DNA from: Hypericibacter sp049323455
GTDB taxonomy: Bacteria; Pseudomonadota; Alphaproteobacteria; Dongiales; Dongiaceae
Direction of reading: 5' to 3'
NCBI GenBank assembly: GCA_049323455.1
Contig: JBMONF010000008.1
Location: 94,462-158,461, forward strand
Length of the DNA: 64,000 nt
Positions 40,666 through 49,359 of this stretch are shown here, in pieces (the first letter of the stretch is position 1; each line of letters starts with the position of its first letter). Position numbers and translations under genes: made by a program. A model generated the notes under the pieces. That model ran no database searches. It was not told the DNA's origin and was given only the letters and a program-made list of their open reading frames with translations.

Positions 40666-42186
40666 TCATGCCGCCGGTGCCCGATAGCGATCGCGCCGCT
40701 CGCCGAACCAGTTTTGCAGCGCCTGCGCTTCCTGCGCGCTCACGCGCAGGCCCAGCTTCGAACGCCGCCATAGCACGTCCTCGGCCGAGCGTGCCCACTC
40801 CCGGTCCGCGAGATAGGCGACCTCGCGCTCGTAGAGATCGGCGCCGAAGCGCCGGCCCAGATCCTCCGGCCCCCGCGCGCCTTCGAGGATGCGCCGCGCC
40901 CGCGTGCCATAGGCGCGCGTCAGCCGTCGCGCGTGATCCGCCCCCAGAAAAGGGAACGAGGCCTCGAGTTCGGCGATCAGCGGCCCGACACCGTCAACCG
41001 GAAAATCCCCACCCGGCAGGGGTGCTGTGGCGGTCCAGGCCGCCGTCATGGCTGGAAAGTGCGCCTCCAGCCTGGCGAGCGCCGCCTCGGCGAGGCGTCG
41101 ATAGGTCGTGATCTTGCCGCCGAAGACATTGAGGAGCGGCGCCCGCCCGTCGCTGCCTTCGAGCTCCAGCACATAGTCTCGGGTGGCGGCCTTCGCCTCG
41201 CTGGCACCGTCGTCATAGAGCGGCCGCACGCCGGCATAGCTGCGCACTACCGCCTCGGGCGCGATGCGCTTGCGGAAATAGCGATTGGCGGCCGCGCAGA
41301 GATACTCCGTTTCCTCGCGCGAGATGGCGACGGCGGCCGGGTCGCCCCGATAGTCCACGTCGGTGGTGCCGATCAGGGTGAAGTCGCGTTCGTAAGGAAT
41401 CGCGAAGACGATCCGCCGGTCGTCGTTCTGGAAGATATAGGCGCGATCGTGCTCGAAGAGCCGCGGCACGATGATGTGGCTGCCTTTCACGAGCCGCACC
41501 TTTGCCGAGGCGTCGAGTCCGAGGCGCCGCACGATCACGTCCGCGACCCAGGGGCCGGCCGCGTTGACGAGGGCCTTGGCCTCGATCTCGCCGCGGGCGC
41601 CGCCGACCACGTCCTCCAGCTCGATCCGCCAGCCGCCCTCCTTGCGCCGCGCCTTCAGGAACCGCGTCCGGGTTCGGATCGTGGCTCCGCGCTCGGCCGC
41701 GTCCAGCGCGTTCAAGGCCACCAGCCGAGCGTCGTCGACCCAGCAGTCGGAATATTCGAAGGCCCGCCCGAACTCGGGCTTGAGCGGTTCGCCAGCCTCG
41801 TCGCGCCGGAGATCGAGCGAGCGGGTGCCGGGCAGGATCTTGCGCCCGCCCAAATGGTCGTAGAGGAACAGGCCGAGGCGGATCAGCCAGGCGGGCCTGA
41901 GGCCCGCATGATGCGGCAGCACGAAGCGCAGCGGCCAAATGATGTGGGGAGCGGCCCTCAGCAGCACCTCGCGCTCGATCAGCGCTTCGCGCACCAGACG
42001 GAACTCGCGATATTCGAGATAGCGCAGGCCGCCATGGACGAGCTTGGTCGAAGCGGACGAGGTGGCGCCGGCCAAGTCGCCCTGCTCGCACAGGAAGACC
42101 TTGAGGCCGCGACCGGCCGCATCGCGCGCGATGCCACATCCGTTGATCCCGCCGCCCACGATGGCGAGATCGTAACCGGCGATCAT
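40666..42186 (-). CDS. glpD: aerobic glycerol-3-phosphate dehydrogenase
   Basis: This FAD enzyme (506 residues) oxidises glycerol-3-phosphate to dihydroxyacetone phosphate and passes electrons to quinone at the inner membrane. It has LAIVGGGINGCGIARDAAGR, the GATSSASTKLVHGGLRYLE block, FTLIGTTDVDYRGDP and the C-terminal helical domain. It is the first structural gene after glpR, and its promoter region (42187-42311) carries an operator-like dyad. Length and motifs are normal. Confidence 0.95.
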   Translation of the reverse strand: MIAGYDLAIVGGGINGCGIARDAAGRGLKVFLCEQGDLAGATSSASTKLVHGGLRYLEYREFRLVREALIEREVLLRAAPHIIWPLRFVLPHHAGLRPAWLIRLGLFLYDHLGGRKILPGTRSLDLRRDEAGEPLKPEFGRAFEYSDCWVDDARLVALNALDAAERGATIRTRTRFLKARRKEGGWRIELEDVVGGARGEIEAKALVNAAGPWVADVIVRRLGLDASAKVRLVKGSHIIVPRLFEHDRAYIFQNDDRRIVFAIPYERDFTLIGTTDVDYRGDPAAVAISREETEYLCAAANRYFRKRIAPEAVVRSYAGVRPLYDDGASEAKAATRDYVLELEGSDGRAPLLNVFGGKITTYRRLAEAALARLEAHFPAMTAAWTATAPLPGGDFPVDGVGPLIAELEASFPFLGADHARRLTRAYGTRARRILEGARGPEDLGRRFGADLYEREVAYLADREWARSAEDVLWRRSKLGLRVSAQEAQALQNWFGERRDRYRAPAA

Positions 42187-42236
42187 GGGCCCCTCGGAAA
42201 GCGCTATTTTCGTTTGTTGCTTTGAAGTTTATTTGG

Positions 42237-42262
42237 TGATCAAAATATGTTCAATTGAAAAT
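42237..42262 (-). promoter_or_regulatory. putative GlpR operator before glpD
   Basis: TGATCAAAAT is followed by ATGTTCAATTGAAAAT, an imperfect dyad whose half-site ATGTTC matches the known E. coli GlpR half-site. Similar pieces (ATGTTCAAT and TGATCAAAAT) recur upstream of glpR. It lies about 50-75 bp before the glpD start in a 125-bp AT-rich gap. Confidence 0.55.
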
Positions 42263-42311
42263 GCGGGCTGTTCGAAACACAGGCCGCTGGCTGCCGCGCA
42301 TAGGGGAAGCC

Positions 42312-43091
42312 TTATTCTTTCGAGCCGTCGGAGCCCTCGGCGATTTCGACCCGGACGCCGCTTTCGGCGGCAATGCGCGCGACCGGCTCGGGCAGCTCGG
42401 CGTCCGTCACGAACATGTTGATCTGGGAGAGATGGCCGATGCGGATCGGCGCGGTGCGGCGGAACTTCATCGAATCCGCCACCAGGATCACTTGCCGGGC
42501 ATTCTTGATGATGGCCTGCGACACCCGCACCTCGCGATAGTCGTAATCGAGGAGAGAGCCGTCCTGGTCGATGGCCGAGGCGCCGATCACGGCATGGTCA
42601 ACCTTGAACTGATTGATGAAATCGACCGTGGCCTCGCCCACGATGCCGCCATCCGAGCGCCGCACCACGCCGCCCGCGATGATCACCTCGATCCCCGGGG
42701 ATGGTCTCAGGATATTGGCAACGTTGATATTGTTCGTGATGACGATGAGACCCGCATGGGCCGTCAATGCCTGCGCCACCTGCTCGGTGGTGGTGCCGAT
42801 ATTGACGAAGAGCGCGCAGTTGCCGGGGATGAGCGAGGCGGTCTTGATGCCGATGCGCCGTTTTTCCTCGGGCGCCATGGCGCGGCGCGCATCGTAAGCC
42901 ACATTCTCGACCGCCGAGACCAGCACCGCGCCGCCATGGACGCGCTGCAGCATCTGGCGCTGGCAGAGATCGTTGAGTTCGCGCCGGATGGTCTGGGTGG
43001 TGACGCTGAAGCGCTCGGCCAGCTCCTCGACGCTGACGCGCCGCTGCGCGCGCGCAAGGCTCAGAATCTCCATCTGTCGTTCGGATAGCAT
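42312..43091 (-). CDS. glpR: DeoR-family glycerol regulon repressor
   Basis: GlpR (259 residues) represses glycerol genes and is released by glycerol-3-phosphate. The DeoR helix-turn-helix is at about residues 5-57 (RVSVEELAERFSVTTQTIRR, LNDLCQRQMLQRVHGGAV), followed by the sugar-phosphate isomerase-like sensor with VNIGTTTEQVAQAL and AVIGASAIDQDGSLLDYDYR. It sits upstream of glpD on the same strand. Operator-like sequences stand before glpR and before glpD, so both autoregulation and operon control are plausible. Confidence 0.92.
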   Translation of the reverse strand: MLSERQMEILSLARAQRRVSVEELAERFSVTTQTIRRELNDLCQRQMLQRVHGGAVLVSAVENVAYDARRAMAPEEKRRIGIKTASLIPGNCALFVNIGTTTEQVAQALTAHAGLIVITNNINVANILRPSPGIEVIIAGGVVRRSDGGIVGEATVDFINQFKVDHAVIGASAIDQDGSLLDYDYREVRVSQAIIKNARQVILVADSMKFRRTAPIRIGHLSQINMFVTDAELPEPVARIAAESGVRVEIAEGSDGSKE

Positions 43092-43159
43092 GAGAAAACC
43101 TCGCTCGACCCGCCGATGGCCGGGGTCACATTGTCCTATATTTCATTTGAAATCCAACT

Positions 43160-43186
43160 ATGTTCAATTTTTGTTCATTTTGATCA
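43160..43186 (-). promoter_or_regulatory. putative GlpR operator before glpR
   Basis: The plus strand reads ATGTTCAATT, then TTTGTTC, then ATTTTGATCA. It shares ATGTTCAAT and the complement of TGATCAAAAT with the site before glpD. It lies about 70-95 bp upstream of the glpR start and touches the stop codon of the preceding ABC transporter gene. Confidence 0.5.
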
Positions 43187-44935
43187 GGAGGCGGCGGCCG
43201 CCCGCGCCGAGGCGGGCACCGCCTCGACGAGCCGCCCGGCGCCGGTGCCGTCGCGTCGGATCTCGAACCGTCGGTCATGGAAGCCGGTGAGATCGTCGCG
43301 ATGGCTGATGCTGATGAGGGTGGTTCGCGGCAGCCGCTCCTTGAGCAGGCGCAACATCTCGGCTTCGGTCTCAGGATCGAGCGCCGAGGTGGCCTCGTCG
43401 AGGAAGAGCCAGTCCGGGCGGTTGAGCAGGGCGCGGGCGAAGGCGATGCGCTGCTGCTCGCCGGGCGACAGCGCTTGCGCCCAGTTCCCCTCCTCGTCGA
43501 GCCGCTCGATCAGCGGTTCGAGCCGGCAGCCGGCAAGCGCGTCGCGAATGGCCTCGTCATCCGCGCCGGTTGCGCCCGGATAGAGGATCGCCTGGCGCAG
43601 GCTGCCCAGCGGCAGATAGGGCTTCTGCGGCAGGAACAGCAGCTTGGCTCTGGCCGGCAAGGCGACGCGGCCCTGGCCGAAGGGCCAGAGGCCGCCCAGC
43701 ACGCGAAAGAGCGTGCTCTTGCCCGAGCCCGAGGGGCCCGTCACCAGCACCGACTGGCCGGGCTCGAGCGCCAAGCTCGCCGGCGCGATCAGCGGCCGGT
43801 CGCCCGGCAGGCGAATCTCGACTTCGTCGAGCGCGATGCCGGGCTCGCTTGCCGGCTCTCGGACGATGCCGCTGGGCGCCCCCTGCACCCGGGCGATCGC
43901 CGCCTGGAAACTCGTCAGACGATCGACCGTCGCCTTCCAATCGGCCAAGGTCGCGTAAGAGTCGACGAACCAGCTCATGGCGCCCTGCACTTGGCCGAAG
44001 GCCTGAGCGGTCTGCATCAGCCCGCCAAGCTGGATCGCACCGGAGAAATAGCGCGGGGCTGCGACCAGAATGGGAAACACGCCGGCGATCTGACCGAAGC
44101 CGGCGGTGAAGCCGTTCAGCCGCTTGGTGTAGCGCATGATCTCGCGCCAATTGCCGAAGATGCCGGCGAAGCGGTCGAGCAGGCCGCGCGTCTCGTCGGC
44201 CTCGCCGCCATAGAGCGCCACGCCTTCCGCATTCTCGCGCAAGCGGACCAGCGCATAGCGGAAGTCGGCCTCGTAGCGCTGCTGCTGGAAATTGATGCGC
44301 ACCAGCGGCCGGCCGATCTTGTGGATGATCCAGGTGCCGACCACGGAATAGATCAGCGCCACCCAGGCCATGTAGCCCGGCACCACGATGCTGGTGCCGC
44401 CCAGCGATATCGCGAGCGGCCCCGACAGACTCCAGAGAATGCCGAAGAACGAGACCAGCGTGACGACGTTGGAGAGCAGGTCCAGCGACAGGACCAGCGT
44501 CTGGGCGACGAACTGGCTCAGATCCTCCGAGATGCGCTGATCGGGATTGTCGGGGCGGGTTTCGGCGAGCTGCAGGCGATAATAGGTCTGCTTTGCGAGC
44601 CAGTCGCCGAGGAAGCGCCTTGTCATCCAGCGCCGCCAACGGATCTGCAGCAGCTGGCGCAGATAGGTCCGGTAGATGGCGACGACGATATAGGCGGCGA
44701 CCAGCACTGAGAACCGCAGCAACTGATGCAGGAACTCGGGGAAGTCCTTGTTCTGCAGCGCATTGAAGAAAAGGTTGTTCCACTCGTTATAGATCACCGT
44801 CAGATAGACGAGCCCGAGATTCATGCCGACGATGATGGCGAGCAAGCCGCGCGCCGCCCAGCGCTCCTCGGAAAACCAATAGGGTCGCGTCAGGACCCAG
44901 AGGTCCTCGAGGAAGTCCCGCGTGTTCTTGAGCAT
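43184..44935 (-). CDS. ABC transporter, fused permease and ATPase (YddA/SbmA-BacA-like)
   Basis: The 583-residue half-transporter has an N-terminal membrane domain of the SbmA/BacA-like type (YWFSEERWAARGLLAIIVGM, GLVYLTVIYNEWNNLFFNAL, ALVRLRENAEGVALYGGE) and a C-terminal ATPase with Walker A GPSGSGKST, signature LSPGEQQRIAFARAL and Walker B WLFLDEATSALDP. This group includes YddA and vitamin B12 or peptide transporters; BacA relatives matter in rhizobial symbiosis. I chose the ATG at 44935 (GAGG 8 nt upstream; family start LKNTRDF) over an earlier ATG at 45010. It is upstream of glpR but separated by its own 3' end and a 92-bp promoter gap. The substrate is unknown. Confidence 0.9.
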   Translation of the reverse strand: MLKNTRDFLEDLWVLTRPYWFSEERWAARGLLAIIVGMNLGLVYLTVIYNEWNNLFFNALQNKDFPEFLHQLLRFSVLVAAYIVVAIYRTYLRQLLQIRWRRWMTRRFLGDWLAKQTYYRLQLAETRPDNPDQRISEDLSQFVAQTLVLSLDLLSNVVTLVSFFGILWSLSGPLAISLGGTSIVVPGYMAWVALIYSVVGTWIIHKIGRPLVRINFQQQRYEADFRYALVRLRENAEGVALYGGEADETRGLLDRFAGIFGNWREIMRYTKRLNGFTAGFGQIAGVFPILVAAPRYFSGAIQLGGLMQTAQAFGQVQGAMSWFVDSYATLADWKATVDRLTSFQAAIARVQGAPSGIVREPASEPGIALDEVEIRLPGDRPLIAPASLALEPGQSVLVTGPSGSGKSTLFRVLGGLWPFGQGRVALPARAKLLFLPQKPYLPLGSLRQAILYPGATGADDEAIRDALAGCRLEPLIERLDEEGNWAQALSPGEQQRIAFARALLNRPDWLFLDEATSALDPETEAEMLRLLKERLPRTTLISISHRDDLTGFHDRRFEIRRDGTGAGRLVEAVPASARAAAAS

Positions 44936-45184
44936 TCGCTCCGCCTCTCGCTTGCCGGAGGGACGGAAGGGCCGGCTGGCCGCAACTCGCGCCCCGTCGC
45001 TCGCCTGCATGGTCTTGCGCGCATATTTATGACAGGCGCGCCATGGCGCCAATCTGCATCACGCAAAGCTGAACGAAGATTAATGCCGGTGGCGGGCTCC
45101 CGGCGGGCAAAAGACGGCCGACAGGTCCATCGGCTCTTGCTCTACGGCGGCCGGGCGCTTTCCCGGGGGATGGGAACCCATGCC

Positions 45185-45883
45185 TCAAGCGGCGGCGCGC
45201 TTGCGCTCCTTGGCGAAGGGGCTCAAGCCCAGCCAGCGCTGCATCGAGCGCTGCAGGCCGATGTCGCCCGTGAGCAAGAGACGGCCCGCATCGACCTCGC
45301 CTTGAACCGTGGCGAGCCCCATCCAGATCGCCGTCATGGTCCTGAGATCGGTCACCACATAGAGATCGACCTCGAAGCCGGGGTCGACCGAGCAGAGATC
45401 GACCGCCTTCGCGTCGATCACGAGCCACCAGTTCTGCCGCGCCGGCGGCAGCTCGGGATATTTGACATGGATCGTGCAGCGTCGCGGCGGCAGCGGCGTC
45501 GGATCGAGATTCCGGCGCATGTCCCACATGAGCAGGGACGGGTCGAGATTCTTGAGCGATACCTGCGCCTCGACCCATCGCTGCCCCCAGATCCCGAGTG
45601 CCTCGATCACGGGGCGCAGGTCGAGCCCGGCCGGCGTCAGGCGATAGGCCGGGTCGGCGCCCTCGCCCGTGCGGCGACGCTCGATGACGCCCGCCTGCTC
45701 GAGCTCCTTGAGCCGCTTCGACAGCAGCGCCGGCGACATGCGCGGCACGCCCCGCCTGAGCTCGTTGAACCGCGTGCTGCCGGCCAGCAACTCGCGCAAG
45801 ATCAAGGCCGTCCAGCGCGTGCAGACCACCTCGGCGGCCATCGCGACCGGGCAGAACTGACCATAGCTTCCAGATTGCTCCAC
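45185..45883 (-). CDS. HxlR-family transcriptional regulator with C-terminal extension
   Basis: The 232-residue protein has an HxlR winged helix at residues about 10-100, starting GQFCPVAMAAEVVCTRWTAL and ILRELLAGSTRFNELRRGVP, with conserved Cys near the N-terminus. A C-terminal extension (about 105-225) looks like an SCP2-type lipid-binding domain (NWWLVIDAKAVDLCSVDPGF, DLYVVTDLRTMTAIWMG). HxlR proteins are typically only about 110 residues. The start is the GTG at 45883, with GGGAGGGGCCA before it. It is divergent from an FAD oxidase and two mirror-image motifs lie between them. The ligand is unknown. Confidence 0.88.
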   Translation of the reverse strand: MEQSGSYGQFCPVAMAAEVVCTRWTALILRELLAGSTRFNELRRGVPRMSPALLSKRLKELEQAGVIERRRTGEGADPAYRLTPAGLDLRPVIEALGIWGQRWVEAQVSLKNLDPSLLMWDMRRNLDPTPLPPRRCTIHVKYPELPPARQNWWLVIDAKAVDLCSVDPGFEVDLYVVTDLRTMTAIWMGLATVQGEVDAGRLLLTGDIGLQRSMQRWLGLSPFAKERKRAAA

Positions 45884-45942
45884 TGGCCCCTCCCTTCGAC
45901 GGCGCATCGAAAGAAGGCTAGGCCCGCGCCTCGCCTCCTTCC

Positions 45943-45957
45943 AGTACAGATTCTGAA
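45943..45957 (-). promoter_or_regulatory. putative HxlR operator, regulator side
   Basis: On the minus strand this reads TTCAG-AAT-CTGTACT, identical in both arms to TTCAG-TTG-CTGTACT at 46146-46160. It lies about 60 bp before the regulator start. The mirror placement suggests shared control. Confidence 0.5.
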
Positions 45958-46145
45958 TCAGTTCCCAAATCGACCGCGGTCGCGGCTCATCCCCGGAAAC
46001 GCCGTGATTGCTCAAGCTGTTGGCGCACCAGCCCGTGCGCAGCGCCGCGCGCTTCGATGGCGAGACGCCGCCGACGACCCGAAGCGGCTCGTAAGGCCCG
46101 CCTGCCGGCGCGGAGGACCGTTCCGACACCGAGCTGGCGAGCCGG

Positions 46146-46160
46146 TTCAGTTGCTGTACT
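46146..46160 (+). promoter_or_regulatory. putative HxlR operator, oxidase side
   Basis: TTCAG-TTG-CTGTACT lies about 117 bp before the FAD oxidase start and mirrors 45943-45957. Twelve of 15 positions match exactly, with only the three-base centre differing. Confidence 0.5.
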
Positions 46161-46276
46161 TGCCGGCGGCACCAATCCGGAGAGGATGGAGTGCATAACG
46201 AGTTATTCGTTCCGCGCGACGGCAGCCGCCATTCGCCCCGGCCGGCTGCGCGCGCCATGGAGGAGGAGATAAGCCC

Positions 46277-47698
46277 ATGAGCCCGATTCGACTTGCGACC
46301 CGTGACGGCGGCACCGCGATTCTGTCCTCCGATCGGATGGCGTCCCTGCGCGCCCAGCTGCGCGGCAGCGCGCATCTCCCCGGCGAGCCCGGCTATGAGG
46401 AGGCCCGCACGATCTGGAACGCGATGATCGACCGCCGGCCCGGCTTGATCTTGCGGCCCGCCGGCGCGGCCGACGTCATGCAGGCCGTGCGCCTTGTGCG
46501 CGAATCTGGTGCCCTGCTCGCGGTGCGCGGCGGCGGTCACAACATCGCCGGCAATGCCGTGTGCGAAGGCGGGATCATGCTCGACCTTTCTCGCATGAAG
46601 TCGGTGCGGGTGGACCCTTCGGCCCGGCGCGCGCGGGTGGAGCCGGGCGCCACCTTGAGCGACGTCGACCGGGAGACACAGGCCTTCGGCCTGGCGCTGC
46701 CCACGGGGATCAACTCGACCACCGGCATCGCCGGGCTCACGCTCGGCGGCGGCTTCGGCTGGATCACGCGCAAGCATGGCATGACGATCGACAATCTCCG
46801 CTCCGTCGACATCGTCACGGCCGACGGCACGCTGCAGCGCGCGAGCGAGGCGGAGGCGCCGGACCTGTTCTGGGCGGTGCGCGGCGGCGGCGGGAATTTC
46901 GGGGTCGTGACGTCGTTCGAGTTCGACCTCCATCCGGTCGGACCGCGGGTCCTGTCAGGCCTGGTCATCCATCCGATTGCGGAAGCACCCGCTTTGCTCA
47001 GAACTTATCGCGGGCTCCTGGCCGAGGCGCCCGACGAGCTCACCTGCTGGGCGGTGATGCGCAAGGCACCGCCGCTGCCGTTCATTCCGGCCGAATGGCA
47101 CGGCCGCGAGGTGGTCATTTTCGCGATGTGCCATTGCGGCGACATGGCCCAGGGCGAGAGGGCGGTCGCAGGCCTCAGGGCCATGGGCAAGCCGATCGCC
47201 GACGTGGTGGGCCCGCACCCGTTCGCCGGCTGGCAGGCCGCTTTCGACCCGCTGCTCACGCCGGGTGCGCGCAACTACTGGAAGAGCCACGATTTCATCG
47301 ATCTCTCGGACGGCGCCATCGACACCATGCTGAATGCCATGTCCCGCCTGCCCACGCCGGAATGCGAGATCTTCATCGCCCATGTCGGCGGCGCGATGGC
47401 GCGCGTGGCGCCCGACGCCACGGCCTATCCGCAGCGCCGGTCGCACTTCATCATGAATGTGCATACGCGCTGGCGCGATCCGGCCGAGGACGGGCTTTGC
47501 ATCGGCTGGGCGCGCGATCTCTTCCGCGCAGCGGCCCCTCACGCCGCCGGCAGCGTCTACGTCAATTTCATGCCCGAGGACGAGACGGACCGGGTCGAGG
47601 CGGCCTATGGTGCCAACTATGCGCGCCTGGCCCGGATCAAGCGACGCTACGACCCGGACAATCTGTTCCGCCTCAATCAGAATATCCGGCCGACCTGA
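46277..47698 (+). CDS. berberine-bridge/6-hydroxynicotine oxidase-type FAD-binding oxidoreductase
   Basis: The 473-residue flavoprotein has a PCMH/FAD_binding_4 domain (about 45-215) with the covalent flavin His in RGGGHNIAGNA (H88) and GLTLGGGFGWITRKHGM. It ends with the BBE motif (YDPDNLFRLNQNIRPT). The usual second covalent flavin Cys of bicovalent members is not evident at the expected site. Such oxidases act on alkaloids, sugars or nicotine-like compounds. It is controlled, I infer, by the divergent HxlR protein. The ATG at 46277 follows GGAGGAG. Confidence 0.9.
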   Translation: MSPIRLATRDGGTAILSSDRMASLRAQLRGSAHLPGEPGYEEARTIWNAMIDRRPGLILRPAGAADVMQAVRLVRESGALLAVRGGGHNIAGNAVCEGGIMLDLSRMKSVRVDPSARRARVEPGATLSDVDRETQAFGLALPTGINSTTGIAGLTLGGGFGWITRKHGMTIDNLRSVDIVTADGTLQRASEAEAPDLFWAVRGGGGNFGVVTSFEFDLHPVGPRVLSGLVIHPIAEAPALLRTYRGLLAEAPDELTCWAVMRKAPPLPFIPAEWHGREVVIFAMCHCGDMAQGERAVAGLRAMGKPIADVVGPHPFAGWQAAFDPLLTPGARNYWKSHDFIDLSDGAIDTMLNAMSRLPTPECEIFIAHVGGAMARVAPDATAYPQRRSHFIMNVHTRWRDPAEDGLCIGWARDLFRAAAPHAAGSVYVNFMPEDETDRVEAAYGANYARLARIKRRYDPDNLFRLNQNIRPT

Positions 47699-47717
47699 TC
47701 GCCGAAGCCGGTTTGAA

Positions 47718-47748
47718 GCCGGCGACGCTCGCAACTGGCATCGCCGGC
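47718..47748. terminator. hairpin between convergent FAD oxidase and sodB genes
   Basis: GCCGGCGA and TCGCCGGC form an exact 8-bp stem with a 15-nt loop in the 83-bp gap. There is no T-run, so this is at best a bidirectional or Rho-assisted stop. Confidence 0.35.
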
Positions 47749-47781
47749 TTGCCGTGCTGTCACAAAGCAGGATGCGGCGCG

Positions 47782-48441
47782 CTACTTCGCTGCCGAGCGG
47801 CCGCGTGCCGTCCCGGGGGCCTTGGTTCCGGTGCCGGCCGCGCCGCTCTGGCCGAGGCGCGTGGCGACCCGCTCCCAATCGACCAGGTAGTCGATGAAGG
47901 CCTTCAAAAAGTCGGGGCGCCGGTTGCGGTAGTCGATGTAGTAAGCGTGCTCCCACACATCGCACACCAGGAGCGGGGGTTTGCCGAAGGGGAGCGGATT
48001 GAGCGCATTGGCCGTCTTCATGATCTCGAGCTTGCCGTCGCTGTCGACCAGCCAGACCCAGCCGCTGCCGAACTGCGCCACACCCTGTTCGACGAAGCGC
48101 CGCTTGAAAGCATCGACGCTGCCGAAATCGGCCGCGATCCTCCTTTCGAGCTCGCCTGGCATGGCGCCGCCGCCTTTGGGCTTCATCGCGAGCCAGAACT
48201 GCGCATGATTCCAGTGCTGGCCCGCATTGTTGAAGATCGCCTCGTGCTCGGCGTCGCCATAGGACTTCCGGATCAGCTCCTCGAGCCCCATGCTCTCGAA
48301 CTCTGTGCCGGCAACGAGCTCGTTGAGCTTCGTCACATAGGCACGGTGGTGCTTGCCGTGATGGAACTCGAGCGTTTCGGCAGACATATGCGGGGCGAGC
48401 GCGTCGACAGCGTAAGGCAGCTCGGGAAGGTCGAAAGGCAT
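47782..48441 (-). CDS. sodB: superoxide dismutase, Fe/Mn type
   Basis: This enzyme dismutates superoxide in the cytoplasm. The 219-residue protein has metal ligands H27 (FHHGKHHRAYV), H79 (QHWNHAQFW), D161 and H165 (DVWEHAYYIDY) and opens MPFDLPELPYAVDALAPHMS. The GQHWNHAQFW and the FGSGWVWLV segments favour the iron form. A 20-residue Lys/Gly/Ala-rich tail follows the normal end. It is a single gene divergent from a gene-free region. Confidence 0.94.
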   Translation of the reverse strand: MPFDLPELPYAVDALAPHMSAETLEFHHGKHHRAYVTKLNELVAGTEFESMGLEELIRKSYGDAEHEAIFNNAGQHWNHAQFWLAMKPKGGGAMPGELERRIAADFGSVDAFKRRFVEQGVAQFGSGWVWLVDSDGKLEIMKTANALNPLPFGKPPLLVCDVWEHAYYIDYRNRRPDFLKAFIDYLVDWERVATRLGQSGAAGTGTKAPGTARGRSAAK

Positions 48442-49097
48442 CCTTCGTCTCCTTGTTCCGGTCGTTTCAATGGCGATTTTCGTGTCGGATACGACGGCGA
48501 GCGGCAGCCGTCAGAGACAGAGATCGACGGCATGTCGGCTGGTTACAAGGGCGCCCGATCGAGTGGCGGTCCATTCCTTCGTGAACGTTCTGTCATGTTC
48601 GCCTCTGTTCGGCAGAAGTTCGGCAGGCGGTCGCTGTGACGACATGTCACACACCCTTCCCAACGGGGAGCGTGCCGAGAGGCGTGGCATTCGTCACGCA
48701 AGCGACACGCCTTCGGAAAGAGGCGCGCTGCGGATCCTGGAGCGGTGGACGATCGCTGCTCGGCGAGGGCGATCATGGCACGCCGCTCGAACCGTCCGAT
48801 GAAGAGCGCCATGGTCGCGGCGGCGAGCCCCGTCTTGCCGCCAACTACGAAGGATTCCCGATAGCGTCCCTCACGCGGGCGCATCAGCCCTGCGAAGAAG
48901 GTGGCGCTCGCGGCCCCCAAATCATGGCCGCCGACAACCCGGCCGAACAGGATGGGCCTCCTTGTCGGCGAAGGCCGCATTGATGAACCGCTGATGAACC
49001 AGGTGGCGAACAAAGGCAGAAATCGCACCACGTCACGGCCCGCGCCAGGCTGGCTGGCGCCAAAGAGCGACGCTTCCGCCGTTTCCTCCGCAACCGC

Positions 49098-49135
49098 AAA
49101 AGAGGGGCGCACCCTTGGTGGGGAGCGCCCCTCTT
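49098..49135 (-). terminator. Rho-independent terminator downstream of dppF
   Basis: AAGAGGGGCGC and GCGCCCCTCTT form an 11-bp stem (49100-49110 with 49125-49135), followed by TTTT on the minus strand. It is nearly identical to the terminator after the initiator tRNA (63877-63917), including parts of the loop, and is preceded on the minus strand by CCGCAACCA, as that tRNA is. Confidence 0.75.
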
Positions 49136-49186
49136 GGCGCTGGTTGCGGAGACCCGCAATCATCTTAAATTGCTCTTGCCCGCTTG

Positions 49187-49268
49187 CCGCCGGAAGCCAT
49201 CGAAAATCCGAAGAATACGCTACTCTCCGAAGGCAAGGGGCGTGAGTGCGAACCTCGCCAGGCGCGCC
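49187..49268 (+). pseudogene. decayed tRNA-Arg(CCG) relic
   Basis: The 3' half reads CTCTCCGAAGG (anticodon loop with CCG), then GTGAGTGCGAACCTCGCC (T arm, with TGCGAAC where TTCGAAC is expected) and GGCGCGCC, close to alphaproteobacterial tRNA-Arg(CCG). The 5' half has lost the D-arm pattern and the acceptor stem does not pair. It is therefore probably a non-functional copy or a recombination scar. Confidence 0.5.
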
Positions 49269-49359
49269 GGTTTCGCTGCGGACATTCGGATTCGCCGGCC
49301 CGTAATGCAATCGATCGCCTCCAGCCCGCGCCGGAACGTCCCCTTCTGTCGATCGCCGC

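Larger units (their letters stand above)
45884..46276. other. divergent control region between HxlR gene and FAD oxidase gene
   Basis: This 393-bp stretch has no supported gene. It contains two mirror-image motifs, AGTACAG-N3-CTGAA at 45943-45957 and TTCAG-N3-CTGTACT at 46146-46160, and a G/C-rich middle part. The plus-strand ribosome site GGAGGAG precedes 46277. Confidence 0.6.
48442..49359. other. gene-poor region with tRNA-like relic and terminator
   Basis: This 918-bp stretch has no coding sequence I can support. The minus-strand frame between about 48740 and 49010 is open and has a protein-like composition (GLAAATMALFIGRFERR), but I cannot match it to a family and it has no ribosome site. 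The 3' part holds a terminator block at 49098-49135 and a decayed tRNA at about 49187-49268. It looks like a scar region left by a rearrangement. Confidence 0.5.
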
